Part shown: positions 47,101-60,900 of the stretch, piece by piece
Position numbering within the stretch: position 1 is the first letter of the stretch
How the letters are laid out: each line of letters starts with the position of its first letter
Assembly (NCBI GenBank): GCA_018398805.1
Contig: JAGFBZ010000289.1
Location: 4,915,001-4,979,000, forward strand
Length of the DNA stretch: 64,000 nucleotides
Direction: 5' to 3'
DNA from: Hirundichthys speculiger
Taxonomy: Eukaryota > Chordata > Actinopteri > Beloniformes > Exocoetidae
Program-made: the position numbers and the translations under genes
Notes under the pieces: model-generated
The model's database searches: none
Told to the model about the DNA's origin: nothing
The model's input: the letters and a program-made list of their open reading frames with translations, nothing else

Positions 47101-50100
47101 TGTGTCCACAACCTACTTGGAAGGTGACATTATTAAAACTGACAATGCTGGTGTATCTGACTCACATCCTTTCAAAAGGCCAGCAGTTAACAGTGAATAA
47201 ACACACATCTAAACTTGTGAGGACCTTCACTCATTTAAACCACAAACCTAATCCACACCTTGGAACAAGTCTAGACTGAACGCAAAGATGGAAGTTCAGG
47301 AGCACAAACACATCAGGAAGAGCTGCTCATCTTTCTCACATGTGGTAAAACAGTTTCTGTCAGCGTTGGCACATTACCAGCCACCTGAATGTGAATCATA
47401 TATTTGCATTTCCATAAGAATTTCATTAGGTTTTTGTGTGTGTGCCTAATATGATTTATGATCCTAATTCAGTCAAAATATGCAAAGTTAATGGACTTAA
47501 AAACGTAGCCTCCAACAGCAGGCTTTGTAAAAGTTCTGTTTTTACTGAAATATACAACATCTTTCTTGCATTTGAGAAACAAAACAGAACAAACAAACAA
47601 ACAAAAAAAAACCTTGTAGCCAGATTTCCTGGCAGTTTAATACTTTGAAGTCTCACACCACTGAGCGAGCAGTATGACTGTATATTTCCTTTTTGATTGT
47701 CCTTAACTGGTGAAGGATGAAATGTGGCTGCAGAGGTGCTGGAACATGGCCAATATCTTTGGGGACAACAGAGAAATTACTTGGAATGCTGTCGAATCTT
47801 GATTGCATTTAAGGCACTTATTTGCTCTGCTGATTGGCAGAATGTGAAACATAAGAGGGATCTTAAAAAGAAAGATAAGTCACAGCTGGATTAGCTGACA
47901 GCACTGAGCGGTACTCACATATTGAGTGGCAGCTGCACCTTAGCATGGGCCAGCAGCTCAGAGGTTAGAGATGCTACTTTGGGGGGCAGCGGTAGCCCTG
48001 CCGAAGAGGGAGAAGGACCCGGGGAAGATGCATCCTAAAGACAAACGGGAGTATACAGCTCTCTCAGAAACTGAGTGTCTTGGATTTGAAATAAACCATC
48101 ATATGAAACATGCCTGCAGTCTTTTCAGCAACCTGGGGATTATTTAGAGACAGCAAAAACAAAATGAACCAGGTACACACACACAACCGGAGGCAATGAC
48201 TGTAAAAGCGACGCGTCTCCAGTCGAAAGCTGTCAAAGAGAGGAATGATTTTATTTGCATGAAACTGGCAGACGATGTGACTGTGGGAATACATTACAGA
48301 ATGTAGAGAAACAGAATGACTCAAGCCAACTCTGTACATCTCGGTCTACATGAAGTTACACATTCTGCTGAACAATCCAGAATATTTCGAGATGTCTGTG
48401 TTCTCAAAAAAAACAACAACAACGACGAAAAAAACTAAAAAACTGAAGACCACTAATGTCACACTTAAAACTTTATTTGTACACGAACCTGGATACGTGC
48501 GGCAGCTCTGGGGTCTGAGGAGCTGATGAGGACCGGGTGGGAGATCTCCATGCTGTGTCTGTTGTTGAGTTGGGCGGCCCTCTGGTTGACCGACAGGGCA
48601 GAAAATGAATGTCGTTTCTTAGCATTCTTCTTTCCCTCGCCTCTCCGATGACTGGAGCCATTTCCATTAGGAGGCGAGGCGCTGGGGGAGGACACAAGAG
48701 CACAGGGGTCCAACGGGGCTGGCTCAGAGCTCGGACCTGGAGCATTAACTGGTGCAGGCTTGTCAATTTCCATCAGCTGCTTTGCCGTTTCATTTAACTG
48801 GGGGAGAGGAGAGGAGAGGAGAGGAGAGGGGGAGGAGAGAGAGGTTCAAGTGTTAGATGTCTAACCTGACAGCTTCATGCACATTTTACAACCCACACAA
48901 GCGTGTTGTTATGGCCGTTTCGCATTATTCCAATAATCAGCTGTTCAAACTAACAACATTATCATCACAACAGCCTGCGAAGCTCTCTGCATAACACTCT
49001 CAATGTATCAAGGACACAACAGTTAGAATCCACCTCACTTGCCAGGATTCACAACCTTTAGTTTCAGAGGTCAAACACTGAGGAAATATTTGAAATTAAT
49101 ACTGTGATTTACTCATGTTTACTGTACTACTGGCAACTGTGCTGTAATCTGCAACAAAAAAAGTAGGGTTTGTGTACAACTGCTGTGATAGCTGCTGAAA
49201 GGAGGAAGCAACTCCAAGAAAGGAGAGCTTGTGGAACAAGTAATATAATTTACCACCAATTTGTCAAGAATATGTAATCAAATGCAATCAAAGCAAACCT
49301 TTGTGCCCCTCCACCCCCCCTTAATGTGGCTTCTGTTGCTGGGATTTCATAGTCTGCATTTTTACCCACAATGTGTCTGGTTCTCAGGTTACTAACCGGA
49401 AGTGTGAAGCAGTGGATATCCTTCTCAAGTGGCCAGGAGGCTCTCCAAGCACTGGCAAAGATATTTCAGAAACCCTGGCAGGTTTCTGTTCACATATTTT
49501 TCCAAAGGATTTGATTTTCCAGACTTTGAGTATTTGGAGTCTAGTCTATAGCCATCAAAGGCTATCAGATAAGTTCAAAATATTTTCCTTTTTCTATTTA
49601 TCAAAACATATTAAACTTTAATGAGCTATCACCTAGCGTTTGTGTGCTGTCCATGGTCCTGAAAAGGGAAAAATGATGACTGATTGGAATATGATTAAAG
49701 TGGAGACTCAGTCTTAGAACAGTGACATGGAAGTATGATTTAACATGAAGTAAGGTCATAAAAAAGGTTTTTCATCAAACAGCTCGGCATTTTCTCGCAG
49801 TTAGTTAATGGTTTGCAGGGTTACCTTAATGCATATTTCTTAACATTCTTTTGCAAGCAGCAAGTGATGCCTGTGTTAGTAACTGACCCAATCCTGTCAA
49901 CAAGTCAATATTCATTTGTGCTGCACCTGGTAGGCTTCTAAAATCATTATTGAAGCGATATGGTTGCATTTATCTCTGTAGATTAAAACCGTTTTTTTTT
50001 TAATCAAAAACAACTGTTTAACTTTTTGCATTTTATCCTATCTTCTTTGAGAGTTATAACATTTCATTTTATTTAATTTCATTTACTTTATTTCCTTCAT

Positions 50101-53100
50101 GTTTTTAATGTACTCTTTAATGCTTCTGTAATGCTTCTAATGTTTTATGTAAAGCACCTAGAATTGTCTTGTACATGAAATGTGCTATACAAATAAACTT
50201 GCCTTGCAGTATCAGTAGGTCATCGAGATAATGCAACACACCCATTAGCACTTTTTTCCCCCTTTTAAAGAATGCCAACATATGCATAATTGCAAAACAG
50301 TTGTGGCATAAAGAACCAATAGTGCTTGATATACTTAATACATACCAATGGAAACATTGGCTTTATGTGCTTCTCTCTTTAATATCTTTAATAGTTAAAT
50401 TCTTAATTTCCTTCAAGAGTTTGATCAATGAAAAGGATCCTTGACTGGATGAAAAACAAACGGTAGTGACAAACACACGAACAAAGGAGCAAGCTGCCTT
50501 TTTTCAGTTTCACATTACTCTTGACACCTGACACTAGAGGTGTCCCGATCCGATATTCGGATCGGATCGGCCGCTGATATGAGCAAAAAATGCGGATCCA
50601 GACTCCCGATCCAGTTTTTTTCAAAGTCCGTTCCGGGTTTTCCAGCGCACAGCGCAGCGCATTATTCAGATAACCCATTCCAGGTCTTGCTCTGTGTTTC
50701 CCTAATATCCGGTCCGCATTTTCCAGCACACGATGAATCTCCCTCCCAATCAGTGTTGCCAATTTAGCGACTTTGTCGCTATATTTAGCGACTTTCCAGA
50801 CCCCCCTAGCGACTTAATCTGTAAAAAGCAAACCTAGCGGTTTGAGTGCCAGTGAGTCGCTAAATCACCAGAAAAAGTCGCTAGATTTGTCGTTAGTCGC
50901 TTTTTACAAATTAAGTCGCTAGGGGGGTCTGGAAAGTCGCTAGATATAGCGACAAAGTCGCTAAGTTGGCAACACTGCTCTCTCTCTGTTGGGCACAGTG
51001 CACAGCCACAAACACCCCGCCCCCCGTGCGAGACAACTCGACGAGCTCCTCTCCACCCCCCACCCCCCCGTTTGGGACGTTTGGGAATCGTGAAAAAACT
51101 GCCACTGAACAGTGTCAAAGCACAGGTACTAATGCTGTTAATAGACGGTTAAACTCAGGTTGTGTTTGCTTAATACAATTAACAATATTATCTGCACTTA
51201 TGGCTTGTAAAGCCGTGGTTTACTGATGCCATTTCTGTTTGTTATTTATCATTTTGTCTATTTTGTGTTGATTTGTTGAATAAATAGGTCCGTTTCTCGT
51301 TACCAACCAATGTGTATTATTCAAATGCACCTTATTCAGCTGGCTAGTTATTATCAGGAGTAAAACCCTATTCAGCATGAGTCTGACAACAAAGTAGGTT
51401 GGTTAAATGACTTAAAACTTTAATACATGCTCAGATAGGCCGGTATCGGTATAGGCAGATATCTGTATCGGATCAGAAGTACAAATAAATATCGGTATCG
51501 GATCGGAAGTTCAAAATACTGGATCGGGACATCTCTACCTGACACTGAATCTAAAAGTAAGAAAAGCATGAAAAAGGTTTATGAATATAGAGGACAAGTA
51601 AATGATGGATGACTGAGATCCACCACAGACTGTTTCTAATGAGGACCATGATGCATAAAGCTTTGTTGTGCTTTATTCTTAATTACTTTAATTTACATGT
51701 CAGGACTGTGTGATTTCCATCTCCTGCTTCATTTTTAGTATTACCCACCAATCCATCAGTATAATAAACATTAGGGCTGGGTGATTTTATCGATTCTGCA
51801 ATATATATCGATATTTTATTTCCCAAGGGAGTATCGATATTTCAGCCGCGGGTATTGATATTCTAAGCTCCCTTCAAAACCCCCGTGTCCCGCACGGGTG
51901 CTCTTCCTGCAAAGTGCAGGAAGAGCCATTAAGTCCGCCAGCCGCTAGTGTCGCTGTAAAGCATTTCTAACAAGTTTCCAGAAGCCAGCTTCTTTCTATT
52001 CCAGCTAGAGCCGAGCCAGTCAGGAAAATGGTGGCGAGTATAAACCCAGCGCCTGCGTGCTTAAAAGCAGATGTGTGGGAGCAGTTCGGTTTTAAAAAGA
52101 AAAAGGAAAGCGAAGATTTAGACAAAAGTATGGCGGTTTGCAAGCTGTGTCACACAAACGTGAAGTACTCTGGAAATACCACCAACCTGCGAGCCCACCT
52201 GAAACGTCACCACCCAGACAAGCTAATGCTAACTGAGAGCTAGCCCAAGAAGTTGCGGCGCGATCCGAAACAAACCACGCTGGACACTGACGCCGGTTGT
52301 TGCCACCAATTTTCATCTACTTCACCTAGGTTGCAGAAAATTACGGAGGTCATTGCCTACTTTATTTATCAGGATTTGAGACCGTATTCAGTGGTGGAAA
52401 ACGCCGGCTATAGGCGCATGGTGAACGCGATGGAGCCCCGCTATCCTATTGTCTTTTATTCATTTTGTCCAGCATTTGCAAGCTGCCTGTCAGCCATATA
52501 ATGTGTAATTAATGCTTTCAGTTCAGTTAATTCAAATAAAGTAATTGGAACACTCACAATATGTCACCAAAATCACTTTGTCCCATTAAAATCTTTGGGA
52601 AAATGATGTAAATGTATTGTAAGATGAATATCGATATATATCGTATCGTGAGCCAAATATATCGCATCGTATCGCAAGATTAGAGTATCGCTACAGCCCT
52701 AATAAACATCCCCTCTAGTAGAGGATATGTAATAAGCTGTGGGGTCTAGCTGCAGTATGGATTTCAGGACTGTTGACATCATCTGTGAGGTCACTCATCA
52801 GGAATAAGAGCTCAAGCAGTCTGGACTCTGATGTTGCCAAGCAACAGAGGGCAACTAGGCTTCACCTTAACCATGCCTTTATCTCACAGAACAGGAGAAC
52901 CCCAAAACGAGATCACTCATCGTAATTTCCTCAGCCTTGACGGTACATTTACTCAGGTCCATGTAGGAAGTCGATCAGCTGAACGGTTGTCAAGATGGGT
53001 GAATAACGTGCACACACACACAGATTTGACAGATGTGGTGAATATTTAGTTTTCTTCCTAGAAACTGCTGAGAAAGAAAAACATTCAAAAAAGTAGCACA

Positions 53101-56100
53101 GCTCACATAATTATTGTGTTTGGGCTGGCTTTAATGTGTAATTTGATTTATTGATGGTTGTTAATTAAGTTTTGATACATTTTGCAGGAGAGAACGTGAA
53201 TCAGTTTACAAGCACAAAAGAGAGAAAAAAGAGAGATGAGGGAGGATAATGATCTGGATGTAAAACTTCTGAATTTCTGAGTTCTTTAAAAAAACAAAAA
53301 AAGAAACAAAAAAACAAAACAACAAAAACAAATTCACACATTGCATCATGTGTTGGAGCAGTGCGGTGGTGCATTCATTAACACCATCACCTTACAACAC
53401 AAAAAGGGGTCTAAAGTTCAAACCCAAAAGTGTGGTGGGACTTTTCTAACCTGCAACAATAAATTTCTTCATTCAGTCTAGATCACCTTAGTCAATACGA
53501 ACAGACTGTCACCGTACTCAACTATGCTGTACTGTAAATCATCCAAGAACCAGTGACTTTTATCCAGTGAGTTGCATTATCAAAATATTTGACTGTTGCG
53601 CTGTGGCTGTGAACACAATGTTGACGTGTCAACTGTCCATAGCTGAAATTAGAAAGCAGTGGTTTTGACAGCTATTGAACTTTTGAACGGGTTAGAGTTT
53701 ATCTAGGTGATGAAATTATTTTATAGTTAATCTTGGAGCCATTTCAGTTATTTGTCAAGATGGAAATGCAGGCACCCTCATATTGCGTTTAAGAACTGGC
53801 AAAGGTGTGGCACAAAAAGACATCTATTGTGTTTGACTGTCAGGTATGGTGAGGCTGAAATGAATTTAACACTTGTTTTTCATTGCTTATGTACCTAAAA
53901 TAACTGGACTGGAATTTCATTGTACATTTTTGGACTTGTGTCATGACTGTCATGACACCATAAGATTCACAGCTCTTAAAAGCGCCTTTTCTAGACCAAA
54001 CCATGACAACATCAAGAACAAAACAAACCGTGCACCACCTGACATTTATTCTCCAGTCCAATCTAATTATTCAACTGCGTGATCATGACATGCCATCTGC
54101 TGCTCATTAAATTCATCTTCAATGCTGCTCACACTGCTTCAAACTATTGGCTACTTGAATCTCACCTCCGTCCACCTGTCCAACTAGAAGCACTGCAAGC
54201 TGCAAAATTATACACATAAATCATATAGATTTTTGCCACTTTCATTACAAGAATGACATCTTTACCACTTACCTCAGTAAAAGTCTATGCATATACATGA
54301 GTGTCATGTCTCCTCATTTAACTTAACCTTTTGCAATTTCTGTGTGTTACTATATTAATTTCCACACAGTCTGACACATATACAGCATTTCATACAAAAA
54401 CTAGCTCCATATAAGAAGTCATCAGCTACGGCACTTCGACAAATTTACACTGAATTCTTGTTTGCATAGACAACCATAAACCTGAGTAATCCCTGAAGAG
54501 AAAGTAAAGAATTAATTTCTTCTGTGTGTGTTCTTGAGTGAGAGACTGTGTATAGGTCTGCTTCATCTGGATTTCCATATTAATAGATATGCAAATCAAA
54601 GCCAAATCATATGCTAATAAGCATGATGGATTGATGCCACAGATATAACTCCATTATGACCCTCTTGAGACTGAACAGAGGACACATGCACAAACACACA
54701 CTCAGAAGGTCACTGAGGCAACACATGATCTCCCCAAGTAACTGTGCACCGCAGTTTGGATCAGTGAATACATCTGATAGTTGCATGTCACACACTCAAA
54801 CACACAATCATACAAATCACTGCTCTGAGAGTTTCCCAAGATTACTAATCCACACAATCACCCTGCAGAAGACATGAGGGAGTGTGTGTAAGACAGTTCC
54901 GTGGTGCTTCCTACTAAAATAATTGTCCAAGGTCATGAGTTATTGTATGTGTTGACCAAACTGTACCCTTATGGAAGCTGAGCATTATCCCAAGCTAATA
55001 TTGAAACCCAAGCTGATAAACTGACAAAATACAAAACAAACTAACAAACAAAACAAAAAAAACCTCAAACAAGAATGCTCTAAACTAAAAGCCCCAAACA
55101 TTGAACTAAAACCCACCTACACCATCTTCACAATGCTGCTACACTTACACAACACGATCCAACCCACTCATTACACCCACCCAAACACCAAGTCTGGCTC
55201 AGTATATTGTATGTGAACCCAGACACAGCTGGAACTTTATAACTACAACTCATGTCACAGTGAGTTCATTGTTAAATAAACCTACTCTTAAAACCAAATC
55301 AGGCAAGTCTTTATTTGATTCATAAATGTTATCTAATTCGAAAAAAAAATAGATGGTTTTAGAACTGATAGCAAGAAAAGGAATATGCAACTGAGAAATA
55401 TGATTACGCTCTTGATTATAGAATTTCATTTCTTGGTTATAGATTCAGAGTTTTCTTCTCTGGTTCAGGGCTTTGGTTCTCAAATTTTGGATTTTTATTC
55501 AGCTTATACATGCCGATGAATTGACACTGTATGAAAGGTAGTTGCAAATTTTTCAATCATTAAATAATTTACTTAAGGTAGACACGTGAGCCTTATGGTA
55601 ATTTCTCAATAAAACAATTAGCCAGAACATATAAAATAATGCACAAAATGATGCAACCCATAGTCTATGACAAAGAACTTTGGAAGATCTTACCAATGGC
55701 AGAATGGCTACAGGGCTTTAGAGATCACAAATATTTTTTGGCCCTTAATAAAATTTTTTCTCTTTTTTTTTGTTCCGTTTTATATTTCCAAGTGCTGTCC
55801 TCTTGGAACTGTGTGTTGCTGAGCTGGGTCCAACTTTGGAGAGAGAGATAGGGAGAAGCCACGCGTTACCTGTTCCTTCACGAGCGTTGACAACACTGGG
55901 TTTCCTGAGTGATCGACTGTGCACACATTGCTATAAAGGCACCATTTGAACACAAATTTGCACATGTTAACCTGCAAGTACTGTAATGCACAAATGACAA
56001 ATTCCAGGCTTGTGTGGTACAGGATGCAGTGGCGGAGCTTGATCGGGCTGGGGGGGTAGTACTCCCCCAGCCCGGGCCAAGGAGGGCCCGTTTAAAGACA

Positions 56101-57885
56101 AAGAAACATACCTCTCCTCAGGCATCAGTCACACCTTGCGCACTACTGGATGCAACAACTTCTGCGAAAAGTATATGCGTTACGTATGAGGTTATATATA
56201 GGTTTCCCCAGCCAGAATAAATCATGGTTGGTCAAAAAAAATTTAAGACTGACTTTGGTCATGTAGGTTTCTACACAATGAATTAAATGTTGTGCTGCAT
56301 GGCTGGCTTCATGTTCACTTTCACAGTTAACTTTACAATGTGCAAGTTTACAAGTGGATCGCTGGTAAGTTCTCCAAATGTATTTTGGGTAAAATCACTA
56401 GGTGGATCACGAACGAATCTAATCATGAGTGGCAGTTCATACAAGCATAAAAGTGGAGCAACAAAATGCAAAGAAAAGGGAATAAAGAGCGCAGGAAAAG
56501 ACTAGACTATAAAAGCTGGATACATATCCTCAAGCCCACCAAAACTGGCACCACTAATCATGAGTGGCAGTTCATACAAGCATAAAAGTGGAGCAACAAA
56601 ATGCAAAGAAAAGGGAATAAAGAGCGCAGGAAAAGACTAGACTATAAAAGCTGGATACATATCCTCAAGCCCACCAAAACTGGCACCACGGTCAGGAAAT
56701 CAGATTTACAGGTACAATTTCTCACAATCACTGTCACTGAAAACAATATTTGAGTTAGCTGTAAACTGTTGATGTGGTTGTAATTGGAGTAGCCCGACCG
56801 TCAAACGTTATTATTAGGGGCCAGGTAGCCTAATGTTTTTGTAGTTCTCATGGTTTGTTAGACTTCATGTCAGTTTTGCCGGGTTACTTTTGCAAAAAGG
56901 CTCGTACAATGACGTGCTCAGAGTTGGTATTTATTAACAGCAATGGAAACACATCAGGCGAAATCAGCACTTGGTACTGAGCAGAATGAATGAATGCCGG
57001 TAGCTACTATAACAACTAGAAAAGCACTTGGAGAGTGCAGACCTCCGCCAAGCGCACTAATTATTGAAAATTTGAAAGTGATCCAGAATCCAGGATTTCT
57101 TCTGGATCACACCCAAAATGAAATCAGTTCTTCCTTTTCACATTTCCAACAACTCCTGAAAATTTCATCAAAATCCATCCATAACTTTTTGAGTTATCGT
57201 GAACACAGACAGACAGACAGATGAACGCCACCAAAAACATAACCTTGGCGGAGGTATAAAACGGTGGTGCGTCTCCCGTGTGACGTCACAACCGCATACA
57301 GCCAAATACATTATACATAATACTACAGGTTTGATTGATTTCAAAATGGCATGGTCGCTCTTCGTGGTGTTGAACTCTTACTATTGAATGCTTTGAGCTA
57401 TATGTCAAAAATGTAGTAATGCTTGTAAGCCCCGCTGTTGCGGGCATGTGTATGTTGTAAAACGATGTAATCACAACCTTTATTGGGCTTAAAGGGCCCG
57501 GTCATGTGCCCCGCCCCCGTCCCGGCAGTGACATGTTCCACTGCTGGCAGGATGGGTGGCCTCTTACAGAGTGATGCGCTTTAAAATTGAAATCATTCTA
57601 AAATCCACTTTTAAAAGTTCTGTGTACAGTGATCCCTTTCCAATTCGTGCTTTAAGTTCCGCGGTTTTAATTATTCGCAGATTTTTCAGAAATATTAATA
57701 TAACTAGAAAAGCGCTCAAAGAGCGCAGACCTCCACTAAGCGCAACAATGATCGAAAATTTGAAAGTGATCCAGAATCCAGGATTTCCTGCGGATCACAC
57801 CCAAAATGAAAATTTCATTAAAATCCATCCATAACTTTATTGAGTTATTTTGAACACAGACACAGACAAACAAACAAACAAACAC

Positions 57886-57934
<49 letters not shown>

Positions 57935-60900
57935 TAAACGCCAGCGAAAACCATAACCTCCTTGGTGGAGGTAAAAATCGCGGAAACATCCATGGATGTT
58001 CTACGCGTTCTCTCACAGCGAAGAAATGTGAGCCAGCCTGGCCCCTTTAGGAAGGTAGCCTTATGGGTAATGGTGTGGCCTTATGGGTAATGGAGTGTGT
58101 GTGTCGTGGGATGGCAGAACAAAAACGGGGTTAAATGAAAAGTGGAGTGAGCAAAAACAGCAGCCCAGCGTGTATAGATTTGCATTCTCTGTTAACCGAC
58201 AGGAGCCGAACAATACAACCTGTGTGATGTTACAAGTTCCTGCAGTGCCAGAATAAAGTGTCCGTTCCATGCAGAGAAAACCGGACTTTTTCTTTTGTTG
58301 TTGTTAGCGTGTTACCCGCTAATTACGAGCCAAAAATAGCACAATACCAGCAGTTTCTTTACTAGGGTTCGGAGACCAGAGGCTGTGAAGGAAACAGAAA
58401 GACCACAGTTGAGCCTTTGACTTGTTTCGCTGCAGTGCCTCGCTACTTTTTTGGGGTTTTTAAACACATTATTTAGGCTCGGGGGGCTCCAGCTCCTGGT
58501 CCCCATTAACTGCAAAAAATAAGGGATCACTGTATAACTATTAAATTGCCCATAAGGTGACAGCAATTATCCACTGAGGACATGGCTGTTAATCCCTCCT
58601 CACCAACCCACAGACTGCCCGAAAACACAGATATAATGATGCACACTGCCGTACGCAGTTGTAGAGCGAGTGATCGGGCAGCTGAAAAGTCTGCGGTGCT
58701 GCTTCGACAAGACCGGGAGGAATACTCCTATCAGCTCTGACACATTGAGCCTACACAAGGTGGTGGAAATGGTATGATGTTATCGACCCTAGATCTGCCA
58801 ACTATTCTGCCCAAATTCTGCTGCTGTACACATTTCCAAGCAAAGTCTTAGTATGAAATCAAAGCAAGTCATTGTACATGAGGCCCCAGGTCTCCAAGAT
58901 GTTAAGCTGTTGAACTATACTGGATCAAAAAACAAATGCATTTGATTTAAGTGTGACCTCTGCATTGATTCTGAATGACTCCCAATACAACGAGAGGCAA
59001 AGACAAGACACTGCAAGAGGCTGTTGGAATATTCATCTAACAGCTGTGCATGTGACAGACTTGATCAATCAAATATGTATAAATGGTTGTATCTGAAGGA
59101 TTACTCTGAAACAACAGGGGTAAATTTGAATCCTCAAACATTCCCTTGATTGATGAAGAATATTCAGAGAGTGAAGGCCATGCCTCAAAGAGTTGCATCT
59201 GCAAAAGGAGGTGCGGTAAAGTAGTAATTTTTGTGACGATTTGAATGTAGTTTTATGGAATGTAAAATAATTAAGAATATTATTTACATTTTTGATGTGC
59301 TTTACAAAGCCATAGAATGTTCAGCTGTTGAATAATTTTGAGGGTCATAACTCTTTTTTTTTCCCCTATTAAAGAAAACCACTGAATGAACTTCCTCAGA
59401 CTGGTGATACAACTGGTGTGTGGTAAAACACACAAATGTGTACACTAACAGTTCAGGTCCTGATGAGCTCCCTTATTAACATCTCACTATGAACACACAC
59501 ACACACACACGCGCGCACACACCCGTATCCCCAGCTGTGTCGGAGTGACAAAGAGGGTCTAAATTATTGATGCATCCCTATCTAATGGGGAGCTCTCTGT
59601 GTCCGTCTTTCTCAGTATATGGTTTAATCACATCAAGAGACTGGTTTAGTCAGCCAGCTAATACCAGAGAGACATGACTGCATGTCCAAGTCTGAGTGGT
59701 CTGCAAACCCAGTGTGAGGAAAGTATTTGTATCAAGATCACAATAGTGATTTTATATGTATCCCTGTGGCTCTAGATATTAATGTGCGCTTCGTTTTATA
59801 ACTGTAGATCTGTCGTTGAACATATGCTGTACTGATTCATGTTGCTTACTTATCTTGACAACCATCGATTAAGTGAGTGCAGTGTGGAGCTTGAACCTGC
59901 TGGGTGAGGTCTGGTGTCATTTTGGAGCGTGTCTCCCTTCAAGGGTCTTTAGGCTGAAGGCGTCTCACTAATCTCACTAATACTTGTACATCAGACCTGC
60001 ATAAAACTGTAAATCTGGTGTCGAGTTTGAGAAATGCAGGTTAAGTTTAGCCCGGAACCATGCCACGTCAGTGCTGTTACTCGGCTAAACACATACTGGT
60101 ATCACAGATTAGGCTGCTGGACCAGACTGGTGACGCCTGATTTCACATTCTTCCTTGCGCTCACAGACGAGGAGACAAATGCAGAGATGTGGCCACAAAA
60201 ACAGGGAGATGCGCAACCAGCTGAAATGAATCCCCAGAACATCTCATGCCAGAACTTGAAGTGTGTGAGGAAGAAAACAAAGAAACTAATCTTCAGTCTC
60301 TACATCTAATCACCACTTTAATGATTTTCTCCAAGTTACAGAACATTAATTTGCAGCGTACATGGTACTTGGGAAATGGCGTAAGGAATCACTAAATATT
60401 TTCCTCTCAGACTGAATATCCTGTCAGTTTGGATGGTTTCATTACTCGTTTCTGACAGGTCCATTCAAGAATCAGTCTGTTCACACATTGTTGATGATTT
60501 AGAGAAAAAAAAAAAGAAAAGAAGAAAACATTTTCCACTACTGCCTTTTTAGCAGAGCTTAAAAGTCTTAAATGTGATCCTGCTTAAAGTCAGCATCGTA
60601 TTTCTTCTGTTGCATAGGGATTAAAGTAAACTGTATTTCACTCTTGACAGGCATGTCATGATGAAAGAGGGTAAAATCTTTGGGGCGTTGAGGGATTTAT
60701 TCATCTACTGAGAGGGCATCCTTTAAGTAAAGCCCCATTAAAGCAAAGTGTCATTGCTAATGTTATTTACATTTCTGGGGCAAATCGAGTTTGGGTCCGT
60801 GATCATATCCAGATAAGTGTTCAATTTTAGATGCCACAATCTCACAACTTGACAAGAAAGTCACAAGGAGCCTCAGGGACGATTTACTCTTTCTCAGTAT

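Larger units (their letters stand above)
57627..58532. mobile_element. pogo/Tigger-like non-autonomous element
   Basis: Termini CAGTGATCCC and GGGATCACTG, flanked exactly by TA at 57625-57626 and 58533-58534. The subterminal sequence ('ccgcggttttaattattcgcagatttttc') resembles fish Tigger ends. It is 906 bp including a nested foldback repeat at 57703-57973. No transposase is recognisable. Confidence 0.82.

Noticed and set aside
52028..52243. Host ZBED-family gene
   Set aside because: It lies inside a TIR element with a perfect 8-bp duplication and stops right after one finger, so it is transposon-derived.
57887..57934. CRISPR-like regular repeat
   Set aside because: A 4-bp perfect tandem repeat without spacers, in a vertebrate intron. 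It is a microsatellite.
57736..57993. Cys/Val/Leu/Ser-repeat protein frame on the minus strand
   Set aside because: It is simply the translation of the (CAGA)12 microsatellite and the foldback repeat.
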